A stretch of DNA of 64,000 nucleotides from Carex sylvatica (taxonomy: Eukaryota; Streptophyta; Magnoliopsida; Poales; Cyperaceae), in contig CAXKVR010000188.1 of the NCBI GenBank assembly GCA_964058845.1, forward strand, positions 310,001 to 374,000, written 5' to 3'. Under the pieces are notes generated by a model, which was not told the DNA's origin, searched no databases, and saw only the letters and a list, made by a program, of their open reading frames with translations. Made by a program: the position numbers and the translations under genes. Positions 23,801 through 36,129 of the stretch are shown one piece after another (within the stretch, counting starts at the first letter, position 1; each line of letters starts with the position of its first letter).

Positions 23801-24541
23801 TAACCAAAGAGGGTCTATTCTGAATTGATGCAAACTATGATCTACATTAAAACCTGTCACTTTCATTAATAGTGGACAATGATCAGAACCATTCGTACAG
23901 AGATCTTGGATCATGCAATGCGGATATTTATGATCCCAGTCTATTGTAGTGAGAAATCTATCAAGTAATGCAAAATATGTCCCATTGGACCATGTATATT
24001 TCCTATTAGGTAATTTGTGTTCTACAATAAAATACCTATTAATGAATTGACTAAACAGAGAACTGATTGCTAGATCAAAGTTAGAACCAGATTTCTCGTG
24101 ATGAGTTCTGATTGCATTAAAATCGCCACTAATAATCCACATTTTATTACTATTCTACCTAAGGGAATCCAATTCTTTCCAAAATGCTTTTTTGAACTGT
24201 CTTTTAGTAGGACCATAAACTATAGTGAATTGCCACTCAGATTAATCTACTTTATTGAGTAAATGTACATCTAGACAAAATTGATGAGTATTATATGATT
24301 GGATTTTGACTTTATTACTATCACCTCCAAAGAGAATCCCTCCAGAGTTGCCAACTGATGGGACATATACCCAAAGATCTAGCCTAGTTGATAAGGATCT
24401 AAGAATTCTAGTGCTAAACTCATCTTTCTTAGTTTCTTGGATAGCAACAAGATCAACCTGATATTTTTGTATGTAATCTGCAAGAACTAATCTTTTCCTA
24501 GGGAAATTCATTCCTCTAATATTCCAATTCAAAATATCCAT
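20817..24541 (-). pseudogene. LINE ORF2: endonuclease, reverse transcriptase, zf-RVT (broken)
   Basis: It starts at 24541 with MDILNWNIRGMN. AP-endonuclease motifs follow: NWNIRG, QETKK, GDFNAI and GSDHCP. Reverse transcriptase motifs are FRPISLVNCSFKLI, SAFIPNR, KIDFKKAYDKIHW, RQGDPLSPYLF and the catalytic YADD (near 22490). The tail has CVFCSQEETTNHLFLTC, a C-x2-C-x7-H-x4-C zinc finger, and ends at 20817. Damage visible: in-frame stops near 24242 and 24155, a one-base insertion in GGTTTTGGGG near 22735, stops at 22240 and 22210, and more between 21800 and 21540. The normal protein nicks target DNA and copies the LINE RNA at the nick. Confidence 0.88.
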
Positions 24542-27384
24542 AACAAAACATTGTTGTCTCTACCCCTAGATGAGGGCTCTATGGCATCATTGTACTCTAA
24601 ATGGAAAATATCTTTAAGTTGAATAATGTGAGATTCAGTAGAGTTAATGGTAAAGTGAAGGGATGTCAACAGTGTGTCAAATTGTGTCCTACTTAGTTTT
24701 TGAATTGCCAGAATAATAACTTCTCTCTCTTGAGCATCATTACCTAGTGAGATATTATAAATATGGAATAATTGCACAATTTGTTCTACTGTAAATCTAG
24801 TATAAGGAAATGTATTGAGCAGAGGATTACCAGCTTTTTTGGAATTGCCAATTGATTTCCTCCTCTGAGCTCGTTGCATGATTGGGGTGAGAGTGTGTTG
24901 CATCTGAACTCTAAAACTCCTCTTAGGGATAGAGGGGTTGTATCTCCATTCATAAGCCCCTGGTGGATCAGAAGGGTATTCAGTGGAGGTTTCTGAGATT
25001 TCAATTACTTCTGGAGTGGTAGGAGTGGGAACAGAGGATGAACAGTTTTTTTTTGTAGGAGACCTGGGCTTATGAGAAGTGAAATGGCTTGAGGGGCTGC
25101 CTTCTGGGAATAGTTAGTTTGGTGAAAGTAACCTTTGGAGCAGTTTTTTTAGGATTTGCTCGAGTAGGAGTAGAAGGTTGTTTCAATTTCTTTTTAAAGT
25201 GAGCACTCAGTTTTTTTGTCTATAATTGTAACGCCCTAGCTGAGAGAGGCTCCTCATCTATCAATCTGTCCTTGATGGACACAATTGGTTCACTATCTGA
25301 CGCACTGTTAGTGAGCTGTTCATGAGGCTGGTTTGTCTGGGATAGCTGCAGTTCAGGGTGGGGGTTGTCGGTATGTAGCAATGAACCATTGTCACTGTGT
25401 TGAGCAGGAGTGGTAGGAGTGGCAGGAACAGTGGAACCAGCCTTGATTGATTCATTGACTGGTGGGTCCGAGAGAATCCCACTGGCAGAATTTGGTAAAG
25501 CAGAATGGCGGTGGGCTTCCTGTTGCCAATGAGCCATATCATGAATAACATGCTGCAGGAAGAGTGAATGTCTACCATTATGTTGCTGAGAGGGAGGGTT
25601 AAGAGCAAGTGGCTGTGTAGCAATAGAAACTGGGGTAATACCTGAAGTAGATCCAGCCTCTCTGCCCATATTGTTGATAGCATACAAAGCCCTTTCAAAA
25701 GAACCTTCATCTGAGTCATCAGAGTCATATTCTGCAACTATGGGAGCAAGTGTCTTACAACCTTCATAATTTTTTTCCCCTTTGTCTTTTGGTAGAGGGG
25801 AGGGGCCCAAAACTGGTCTAGGAGCTGGATTATCTGTTATCACAATGCCACCTCTTCTGTTAGGAATACTGGGAGAGGCAAGATGAATGTTCTGCTCATA
25901 ATTGATCAAGGCTCTCTGTAGAGTTGGAGCAGAGGTAGAGAGTATGGTATTGCCAGGTGGGAGGTTGATAAGAAGGTCAGAGGGCGAGACAAGATGGGGT
26001 ATATCTTCATCCATATGCAAGGTGTCAATTGGTACCACTGGCTCAGATTGAGTTTGGGGAGCATGGGGATTGGTAACAGTACCAAATGGAGTTCCATTAG
26101 GAAATGGTCTCCCATTGAGACGTCCTCTCCAAGAATTCACAGGCTCAGTATCAGCATTTTCGACTTCAAAATCTATATCAAATGTGAAAACAAAACCATT
26201 TGGAGCATAGTGAGTGAGTTTATTTTGTCGTGGTAATGCTGAGGCATCACCGATCCTTATTCTAACCCTGGCAAAATGATAATCGTAGCGAGATCTTGTT
26301 CCCAGGTCCAATTCAAGAACAACAGCTCCATGTAATCTAACTCAGAGGGTGGTCAAGCGCCTACCTGTGTTGAAACTGGCATCCCATTGAACAATCGGGA
26401 ATTGCACATCTTTCATTTTCAGCCATCTTTTCCTGGTAGCAGCTGCCATCCAGTCAGTAGACAGAGTTTGAATGAGGTATATGAACTCGTCAAAAACGGC
26501 AACTCGCCACGGAAAAGGTGGAAAGGAATATCGGAGAATTCGTTCCACTTTCTCTGGTCCCCAGTCAGCAATATCATCAAGTAATAGACTAAGCTGAAGT
26601 TCTCTGTTTATCAGTTCAGACTCAGGAGTATAGTGAAACATGAGAACTGGCGGATTGATTTGTCTGGGAGGGAGCTTAGCAGGCTGTGAAGGGGGTGGAT
26701 GAGACACATTACGAGGTTGTGGCACCTCCTGTCTCCTCTGGTGTACTAGACGGTCAGGTGGCACTTGAGCCATCGCTGGGCCAAAAGGGGGAGCAGGGGG
26801 TGCAATATGCAGAGGCGGAGCTTGTCCGAGGTAAGATCGATCAGGCTCGTCTGTTGTGGAGGCTGGTTAGAAACAAACGACGAATTAGTCGACGGAACCT
26901 GGTGCAGAGGAGGTTGCTGCTCACGATTTACTGGTCGCACACCAAAAGGTTGATATCTCGCACGAGGTACACCTCTCCGATTGTGCGGAGACACCATTAC
27001 TGGATCAAAAGGTGAATCGGCTCTATCCTTACTCAAATTTGAATTGACGGAAGTGCAACTTGATGTGAAAGATGGACACGAAAAGGCTTTATGCCCCGTC
27101 TTGTTGCACCTGAAACAGATCAGAGCATTTCGGCATTGAAAAGCTTTGCGTCCCCTATCACCACACTTAAAGCATACGGGATGAGTTAGCGTAGATCTGC
27201 GCCGTATAGAGGCAATACGTGTCGCTGCTAGTGTATATCGATTTTCTGTCCCGCATTTTTGCTCAATCCCGCTTGAAGGCGACAAAAGAGAAGTCAAATA
27301 TGACTTTGGATTTGGGCTTATCGCCATTAGCGATCCATAGTGAGCTTTGATGAAGGCTAACTGGCGGGCTTTTTGGAGAGCCAT
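24529..27384 (-). pseudogene. LINE ORF1: CCHC nucleic-acid-binding protein (broken)
   Basis: It starts at 27384 with MALQKARQLAFIKAHYGSL. Residues about 70-105 hold two zinc knuckles. The second, CFRCNKTGHKAFSC, is canonical. The first, CFKCGDRGRKAFQC, has Arg where the His ligand should be. A frameshift near 26840 and an in-frame TGA at about 26342-26344 break the frame, which then continues to 25220. Further pieces follow in the 24529-25004 region. The C-terminal frame ends TGA at 24529, overlapping the ORF2 start by 13 bases (ATGGATATTTTGA). The middle is Pro-, Ser- and Thr-rich. The expected role is binding LINE RNA. Confidence 0.8.
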
Positions 27385-27407
27385 GCTCCCTACTCTCTTT
27401 TTTTTTA

Positions 27408-27441
<34 letters not shown>

Positions 27442-27655
27442 AAGTTTTCTTTTTTCCTAGCCTAAATCTCCATTTCTATCTCCTTGCTCCCTACTATCTT
27501 TGTTGTTCTTGTTCGGAACCAATTGGTTGGACCAAGTGGTGTAGGTATGCATCTGATACTGGTATAACCATTTTATATGCTTACTTGGCAATGAACGGTA
27601 CAATTGTAGGATAATGATTTACTTGCATATGCTTGATAAGTGTGTGTTTTTACAG

Positions 27656-28600
27656 GATGTCAAGTATCCATTTTCTTTGTTGGAATCAGGAAAAGAGTTG
27701 CCAATTTTTTTTAATTTGAAGCACTTGGATGTGATCCTTTGCTTTCACAAGTACAATTTTGAAGCTGTCACCATAATGCTCCATAATTGTCCTGTTCTGG
27801 AATCATTGAAACTGGTTCATCAGGTGCATTACCTCTTTTATTTTTGTAACTTTTATGTTTAGAATTTCATTATGTGCTATAATGAAAATAATATTTTGTT
27901 GATTGGTCTAACCTTAACTATGCTCTGCAAAATATATGTCTAGATTGTGATGAGCCCATATTTTGATTTTTATTTTAGAATGAACCCATTTCTTTTGTTT
28001 GTTTCTCCATTCACATAGCTGGAAAGAAATTCAGAGTTCATTGTTATACCATATACTGATACAAAGTCCAACCCAGTGGATGAGCTACTGAGGGGATGTG
28101 GCCAATATAAATCCTCTTTAGTTTGTAAAATTACACTGGCCTTGGTATCATTTCTATCAACTCCACTGGACAAGAATGTTGGCTTAGGTCCACTACTGGT
28201 TGAAGTTTTGAATAACTAGTTGGAGTTGCTTTTCTATGGTTGAGATTTGCAGGAGATACTATCAATTAGTTTTACTTATGTGATGCCAAGGAGCTAGGTT
28301 TCTTGGCAATTGCATATTTTTTTATTTTATCTTCCAAATTCTCTAGTATATTGCTACTGACTATATAAATATACATTTTGTTTTCTCATTTAGATTTCCT
28401 GCTCCACTTTTTCAAGAAGAAGAAGGCAAAGGAAATATTGCAGATCAAAGCTCCCGGTGAATGCTGATGGTAATTGCCAATATGCTTATTTCAAAAATCT
28501 CCATTTAGGAGAGAATAGTAAAGAATTCATGAAATTGCTGAGTTAGAACTTGGAAGTGTATCTCCAAGAGGCAAGCTCGACTTACGTTACCCAACAAAAT
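27656..28600 (+). pseudogene. F-box/LRR (FBD)-like gene fragment, at least one clean exon
   Basis: Exon 27656-27823 has acceptor TTTTTACAG and donor CAG/GTGCAT and is 56 codons long. It includes SGKELPIFFNLKHLDVILCF and then HNCPVLESLKLVHQ, the leucine-rich pattern of plant F-box/LRR proteins. Downstream at about 28480 the words YFKNLHLGENSKEFMKLLS, a stop, and NLEVYLQEASSTYV recall the FBD domain. Between them, 28018-28219 is open but not recognised. The LINE at 20524-27534 lies directly upstream and no F-box exon is seen on its far side. The gene therefore seems incomplete. F-box proteins recruit substrates to SCF ubiquitin ligases. Confidence 0.45.
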
Positions 28601-29469
28601 GAAATCATTTTTTTTGGTTTGCTTGTATTGATCATGGTTATGTTGCATCCTTGATAATATTTTTTGTTTTAGACAAAATTATAAATCAATTAAGTTATAT
28701 TTCCATTGATTTAACTCAGTTGCAGTTTTTATTTCAACAATTTAATAAGATATATCAAAATCATAAAATTATAATGCTTCACATTTGATTATTGTTTCAA
28801 ACTTTCAATTATACACAAAGAAATAACTAGATTTAGGCATTTGAGGACAAGTCACTAAATTTCATAATGCCCATCAATTAATCATATAATTATGGTTTTC
28901 ATCTAGCGTTGTTTTGCAAAGAAACACTTGACAAGCACTTACAAATTATGACTAGGTATTCCCTCTTCTTGTACAGTTTTCCTTAATTAATCATAATACA
29001 GGTACATCACAAGCACAATTTTTATTTCAAAAATTTTAGTGACCTTGTTTCATAAGCAACTCTGTTAAGAATGTGAGAAAGAAAGAATCCGAGGAGAAAT
29101 TTGAACTTTTTGAATGTTTTTTCATACTTCACATGATCTTGGGTGTATCTATACAAGGTGGCTCTATTAGCTGTTATTTCTACCGTTGGTATGTTTTCTC
29201 TATTAGGTACACACAGATATGTGCCTTTTTCCTATTTCTAAAATTACAACCAAGGATAGAAACTTTTGCTTGATTGATGATGATAAATAAGTATGAGATC
29301 TTCTATTATTTTTCAACTAAGGATAGAAACTCATCGTTGTTACACTAAAAACGATGAAAAGCTTTCTTCAAACCAAATGCCATTACCTGGTAACAAGAAG
29401 CATCCCAATATGTTATAACTGTTATCTTAGTCAAATTGGATGAATATATTGGCATTTGTTGTGCGCAGC
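28601..29469. other. AT-rich DNA, no gene seen
   Basis: No supported feature. Confidence 0.4.
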
Positions 29470-30110
29470 AATTGACAAGTGGTTCTTGAATCCAAATCCT
29501 CCATTATAATTCATGTCTCAAGTCCACATATTATTAGTGATAGGGCCATGTGTCAAATGCCCCATAAGCACTTTACAGATCGAACATCGGGCTCGATGCC
29601 AAGAGCTTTCGGAGCCCGTCTACCTGATTGGTTTTGGGAGATCTCGCAGCGGCCCAGTAAATCCCACTCAGTGAGCCTCCTAGAACGAGTCCCATGCGCG
29701 CTTGAGATGGTTCTCACTTCTATGCGGACAATACCGCGTCTATATGGCTGCTATGTGACAACTTGTCAGGTCATGTAGACGTAGTCTTGTCACCACCCTC
29801 ATGTTACTGTTATCGGATGACATATATAATTAAGGCTTCAAACTAGACTGAGTAAGGGGACAAAACTTTTCCTAAGCGAGGTATCATCATAGGAAAGAGT
29901 CGATCTGTATGCCTCAATCATATCCCATTTCGGGAACCGATAACCCAGATCTCTCACACACGGCCTCGATATTTCCAAGACACGACGTGTCAACAACCCA
30001 AATCACACATATGACCTAATTTTCTCGAGATATGACGTATCAATTAGGCATACATAATGTAATGCAGGTTCTTTAATTCAATACACAATTAAATAAGAGG
30101 AAGGAGGCTT
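29470..30110. repeat. GC-richer island of unknown origin, retroelement-like
   Basis: Base composition differs from the neighbours (near 47% GC against about 30%). Short phrases recur, such as ATATGAC, CTCGATATTTCC / CTCGAGATATGACG, and GACGTGTCAA / GACGTATCAA. The 99-codon open frame at 29479-29778 has no recognisable domain. It resembles untranslated or LTR sequence of a retroelement, but this cannot be shown. Confidence 0.3.
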
Positions 30111-30495
30111 GATGCAAGCACTATGCTTTGCTCATCTCACCTTTCTTAATTTCTACCTTGGACACCTCTATCTCCAGACATAATTTGGTAAGAGCCCAAT
30201 AATTCTATATAAAATAACGTCACCAAGGCCTAAATGGGTGGTCCAAGACTAGTTTGTGCGGTCAAGATATAATGGGACTAATTGACTACGTATATCAAAT
30301 TGTGCGTTTGAGACAAATAGGCAGACTCCATCCCAATCTTTTCAATAGGTGAGCTCCATCTAAACCTGAGTTCGGATCCAGTCAGGTACAAACACTTGAT
30401 AAAGTGAGATTGGAACCGTTTGTTTTAATCTGGCACGAAGTTTGAGAAAATATAGTTCAACTAGATGAAGTAAAGCACGCCGATCCTTCAGGGAT

Positions 30496-30915
30496 TAGAG
30501 TGAAAAAAACGTGTCAAGCCGTGCCATGACTAACACGTCGTGACTTTAGACTCGTCCTGTGTCGTGACTAAAATATCAAGGGGTGGTCACGATATGCAAA
30601 TGATCACGTCACATGAGTCACACCATACCTAAACGTGCCGTGACCAAACATGACTCGCGTGACTATTTAATAAAAAATTATGTTAGTTTATTTAAGATTC
30701 ACTATTTAGTCAATATCTAACAGTTCTAATTACACGTGACTACATGCCGTGCTGTGCCGTCTATTGTTTCTAAAAATAGTCACGACACACAAATAGTCAG
30801 GACACGGAACATGCGAGTCACGATACGTAACTGACACACGTGCCGTGCTATTCCGTGCCGTAACCTTACCGTTCTGTAACGGAGCCGGCCCCGCCATGCC
30901 ATTTTTCCCACTCTA
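30496..30915. mobile_element. Word-repeat element built on GTGCCGTGAC
   Basis: Starts TAGAGTGAAAAAAACGTG and ends with the reverse complement of TAGAGTGGGAAAAATGGC, an imperfect terminal inverted repeat. The 420 bp inside are packed with CGTGCCGTGAC and GTCACGACAC variants. Flanks TCAGGGAT and GGAAGGAT agree at five of eight positions, which would suit an old 8 bp duplication. Probably hAT-like. Confidence 0.55.
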
Positions 30916-31837
30916 GGAAGGATACACACTCCCTAAACCAGTAGGACGCTGAGTAATATTGTAAGGCACGCATCATAGATGAGTATTTTTCAGGAAAACA
31001 AAAGACAAATTAACAACGTTTCATCACAAGTTTAAAACATGCTTAAATATTTGAAATAATTTTTCTAACTCGGATCTAATTTTCTCGTAGAAAGTCCAAT
31101 CAAATTCAAAGAAGAAATACACAAACTTTTCAGGACCTAAGAGTAATTCCATCAGCTCCAAAAAGTGGAAAATAATTTATATTTCTGTTATAGTACGTAT
31201 TCCTTAAAAAGAACCTAGTGCAGACCTTTAATTTCTTTCTATATATTTGATCAAATACAAAACAAGCATGTTTTAAACTTTTTCAAGCGAATGACATTTA
31301 AAATTAAAAATAATATTTAAAAGAAGTATATACGACGCCATTTTGGGTAAATATATATCTATATCTATAAAGTGAACATCGATCATTGGCTATTAAAAAA
31401 AAGGAAGATGTTTTACAAACAACAAATGATACAAAATGTCCATTCTTTGAATTATGTACCTATAATTTTACATAAACCTTGATATATTGATAAAATAGAA
31501 TATGTACAAGAAAAATTACATAATAAAATAGTTCTATTCAATAACTCATTTAATTTGGTTATTTCAATTAATATTAAATAGTTGGAAATATATTTTCTTC
31601 CATATAAGAATTTACATATTATTGATAACAGAATAATGCTCAAACATAGAAATAATTATCTTTTATTATACAAGAACATTAATTCATAATTTGAAAATCA
31701 ATCCTCAACGATTTGTTGTCCACACCCAAGTCTGAGAGCCATATTCCAATCTCTCCTTGGCTGTGGTGTTCCCTCTTCCTCCAAATCCTCCTGTACATGT
31801 ACATCCGATCCGTATTCGATCTATATCTGATCCTTAT

Positions 31838-32221
31838 TAGGGGTGAAAACGGTATGGATAATATCCGATCCGTATTCAATCCGTATTTGAAAACTTAGAT
31901 GTGGATATCCGATATCCGAATATCCGTGTGGATAAGGATACTGATATGGTTTTACGTTTCAATTATCCATATTCGAATAGTAGATATACACCATATATTT
32001 TAATATATATTATGAAAATTTATGTTATTCATCATTATAATTAGATAAATATTATGAATTTTAATATTTTTAATATATATTATTTTAATAAATATCTGAT
32101 CTGATCCGGACCTCTATTCGTATCCGTCTGATATCCGCTCCGTATCCATATTTGCATCCGAAAAATAAATAAAAAAGATATGAATATAATTGTACTACTA
32201 TCCGCTCCGTTTTCACCCCTG
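31838..32221. mobile_element. hAT-like MITE, copy 3
   Basis: Starts TAGGGGTGAAAACGG and ends CCGTTTTCACCCCTG. The flanks ATCCTTAT and ATTGTTAT match at six of eight positions. The 384 bp interior repeats ATCCGATCCGTATTC-type words on both strands near the ends and is AT-rich in the middle. Similar words also occur just outside the left end (31802-31832), suggesting a nested or rearranged copy. Confidence 0.7.
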
Positions 32222-34299
32222 ATTGTTATATATGGTTTTGTCCATTAAAGTAAACAATATGCCAATAGTACGTATTTGCAAAGTACTCGTCTGGTAATGC
32301 ACCATTTGTGTGTTTTCTTATAATGATACTTGACTGATCTGTTTCGATAATTGTGGCTCAATTGAGCTGTCCAACATCCTCATAGAAGCATTAATTTGTT
32401 TAGCACTTGTATACAGGAGAAGAGCAAAATGGTATAAATAAATGAAACATAAAAGATTTCAAATTGTAGGTAAGTTAAAATGCAAAATAACAATTACTAT
32501 GAGAAAGTATATTAATTGCTGATCAGGACTTGAGAGTGAATAACAATAAATGTGAGAGAAATTACAGCTGATCAGGACTTGGGATTGAAACTATAATACA
32601 ATCCAAGGCCAAATTGCTTAATTTGAATCAGTACTCGAACTGACAGGGACCAATCTGTAAATTTGGGAAATTTTGGGGTTGAATGTAAAAAATGTAGACC
32701 CTTGTGAGATTAATTAAATTTTAAGGGTTAAGGTGCAAAATTATATTTTGGGCTTGGCCCTTTGGGTTGATTTGGTTCTGCTGGGCCTATTCTCTAATTT
32801 ATTAATAAATTGGAACAGGGTTTGGGCCTTGGTATTTATGGGCTTGACAGAATTTTTAAGGAAAATAAATTAATTATGGTAATTGGGTTTTCTCAAATGG
32901 CGTAATTATCGGATAAAAACGTGGCTTTTTAAAGTTTAAGTTTTATAAGGAATCGAATTAAAATCAGATACTTACGTAAACTTGAACTAGTTCGGAAAAT
33001 GATTATGCCTTCCAAGATCTTGATGCCTCGATAATAGTTCATAACATAATTTGAGCAGATACAAAATAATCCGATTGGACACCTGTATGATCCCGAAACA
33101 AACTAAATTGAAACATCCAACCCGTAATTAAATAAAGTTTGGCGTTACAAGTTTTAAATTAAAAAATATAATTATATAAGTTGTTAATTAGTTAGAATAA
33201 TAAATTAACAAACGTATTATTATTTTACGTGTATTAAAATACAACTAGTTAGATTAAATGTGTTCATAAATTAAAATTGGTAGAAAATGTCATGAATAAA
33301 CTAATATGTGAATAACATATGTAATATCAAATACTAAATTTTAGTAACTTAAATAAATGCAATTAGTCTATCTAACTTACTATAATTATAATATAAATTT
33401 TTCTATATATACTTTGCATATGCTAAACTAGTACCTAACCAATACAGTGATATGTGAAAGGTATATTCCATCGACGTACAAGTGCAACTCTAATGTTTGG
33501 TTTAATTAATGTTTGTCTAAATAACACTTTTATTAAATTAAGCAAATAGCACATCATAAATTATTACTAACCATACTTTTAAACCTACGTTCGGATAAAT
33601 AAAATATTTAAATAATTATTTTGTACTTAGACTCGAAATGATTGATTACACGTAGAATTAGACTAGTTATAAAATAACAAATTGCTTGACTTAAAAATAA
33701 TTAAAAAAATATGTAAAATAGGTAAATATTCTTTGCTACAATTTCGTAAAACCAATTTACGTATCTACATTATAAAATAACTAAAAACTTATTATACTAC
33801 TTATTAGCTTAGTAATAACTACGCAATTTATGCACTTATAAAAATAGTAACATTATGAAATTTTAATTATAAACTAAACTTTCGAAACTGCATTTTGACC
33901 GATTAAATTTACTATATTTAGGATATATTAATTATATAGGACATGCGTAAAATTAACGTAACTCACGAATAATTATTTTACGAATATTTTGACATTAGAA
34001 ATATTACAAGCAATTTATCTTCAAATTAAATTATTAAAACTATAAATTATTTTAAATTAAAAATTTGATTAAATTAAATCAAAGCGAATGATCAATATCT
34101 GACGAACTTATTAACTAAGATTAATTCTAAGCTCGATGGTATGAAAATAAAAATAATTGATCGATATCTGACTAACCAGTTCAGTCAGACTGACTGAATC
34201 GGTAAATTCTATAAAACCAAAATAATCGAGAATTCAACTTAAACGTATTAATTGGGACAAGGGTTAGTTTGATTTAGCAAATATTTTAATTAGTTGTAA
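32222..34299. other. AT-rich DNA, no gene seen
   Basis: 32640-32880 has phrases typical of plant LTRs (GGGCTTGG, TTGGGCCT) without proof. 33130-34300 is very AT-rich with no feature. Confidence 0.3.
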
Positions 34300-36115
34300 T
34301 TACGTAATTTCAATTTCATATCAGCAGATTTCATATGAGTCTGATCCGTACACTGATCCAGCTGACTCGTAGTTTGGAGCATACGCTGATCCCGCTGATT
34401 TCGCTGAGGGTTAGTCATAGAGGCTCCAGCCCTACAGGTGTGGGATATCTGAATTATTTTATTTCGTGGGCGTACTCTTACCAAGTCGATCCATCTGACC
34501 TGACATCTGTACTTTATTTTTAATAGTTGCATTAAAACTGTAGAGCATATTTATCCTTTCTGCACTGTAGGTAGAATTGCATAAACCCTAAAAAACCTGA
34601 ATTTACTATATTTTGGAAAATAGTAATGTTATATATATATTATTAGGTTATTAGTTTGTCTTCTTCTCGTAGAAAATAATATATTATTATATTATTACGT
34701 GCACATGCATGCATTGGTGAGGGCTGAGCAGGGCCGAGTGACTTCGTTCCGTCTCGGTGTCACTTGGCATGGAACGGCTCGACAGCCACTGAGCCGAGCA
34801 TCACTTGATTCTCGGATGTCCTTAGGATTATATTATATGTATAAACTTTGTTTTATGTATCATTTTCGATCATTTTACTATTTGACGTGAGCAGTTCCAA
34901 TCTCGAGTTCTGTAGAACGATACAATTCAGAAATTTATTCATTCCCTACATGAGGGGCTACTTTGTCTAGAACAGGATTCCACGGAAATCAACGGTAGAG
35001 CCGGGCTCAAGCTAGACTCAAGCCGGAATCGAGCCTTATCGAATCATGTGTGGTGCATAAGACCAACGAGTCTTGATGCACGGAACCGGATGCGAGCCCC
35101 TGATCCTATTGATCTGGTCGAACGGTAGAGTTCTCTCTTGCTCATGAAGGAAGAGATTAACTATTTTATGACATGCATTGTATGATTTCTCCTATTTTAT
35201 ATGTTTGGGAGATGAATTGTTAGGCGATATGACACATTGAATTTAAGATATAACCATCGGCTAGTGTGTTAGTACTTGTGGGCAATGCTCGATGTCATTA
35301 GGCAACGTGTATCATCGCACTCTGAACACAGTCCTTAGATTATATTATTTGGATCTTTAGATCCTATTGGTACGGCACAGGGTGATATTTATTTAATCAA
35401 TACTATTGTTACTATTGTTACTATTATTCTATTTTGGGGCACACAGTGCTAGGAGTACTGGATTCCGACTTGATTTCTATTTGATATTGTATTTTATTTT
35501 TGATTTATTCTGCATGTTAACATAATAGAATAATCGCATCATGACATCATTTAAAAGTATTATAAATTCTATTAGATATCAATATAGGTTCACACAGGTG
35601 CGTATTTTAAATTGTATTTATTTTATAAATAAAAGTGCTTTGATCATAGAGATCCCTGAAGGGATAATTCTGGATCACATACTGAGCGATTCGTCACCAT
35701 CTACAAGTTGTTTCATGAGTTTTAGGTACAGATTCTGGCAGTCCGATGCAGGAGATGTCAGGAGCTATCCCCGAGAGCTACATCACTTGACTTAGTTAGG
35801 GTTAGACTTTTGATTAGGTTTATGAGTTCCGTATTTCCTATGTTATACATACGGGCTCGATAGATCATGTATCTCCTTCTATAGTTGGTGTCATTTTGAT
35901 CTGAGATGGATCAAATTATATGTTATGTATGTGTATGTTTATTTGTTGGTTATGTGACTGATGCTTGATAGTTATATTTTTATGCTTTCGCTGTTGTTTG
36001 ATTTATTATTTATGATTAGCCTCGTGTGCTTATTGATTGATTAAGCACGAGGCGGGATTGATCATACCTTAATCCAGAATTTCTAGTTTGAGGTGGGACA
36101 AAAACTGAGTCGATA
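34300..36115 (+). repeat. LTR-like sequence, possibly a solo gypsy LTR
   Basis: Non-coding. GC-richer patches (34720-35130) and the tail at 36000-36100 contain GATTAAGCACGAGGCGGGAT, then TAGTTTGAGGTGGGACA. This is the kind of ending I associate with transcribed Ty3/gypsy LTRs in eudicots. No gag-pol lies on either side. It stops where LINE sequence begins near 36130. Confidence 0.35.
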
Positions 36116-36129
36116 GAAGGAATGGATGA

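Larger units (their letters stand above)
20524..27534 (-). mobile_element. Near full-length L1-type LINE, inactive
   Basis: About 7.0 kb on the minus strand with, in order, a 5' UTR (27385-27534), ORF1 with two CCHC knuckles, ORF2 with endonuclease, reverse transcriptase and zf-RVT, a short 3' UTR and a poly(A) tail (T14 at 20525-20538 on the plus strand). A likely target duplication flanks it, AGTGGTGTTAGT at 20512-20523 against AGTGGTGTAGGT at 27535-27546 (imperfect). The 5' UTR contains a 26-T tract on the plus strand and two near copies of GTAGGGAGCA. Several stop codons and frameshifts in both ORFs mean it cannot move by itself. It lies about 120 bp upstream of a clean F-box/LRR-like exon. 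Confidence 0.88.

Noticed and set aside
25261..25737. 158-codon minus-strand frame, Leu-rich
   Set aside because: Out-of-frame shadow of LINE ORF1.
34699..34890. 63-codon frame in GC-richer DNA
   Set aside because: Lies in LTR-like sequence and has no domain.
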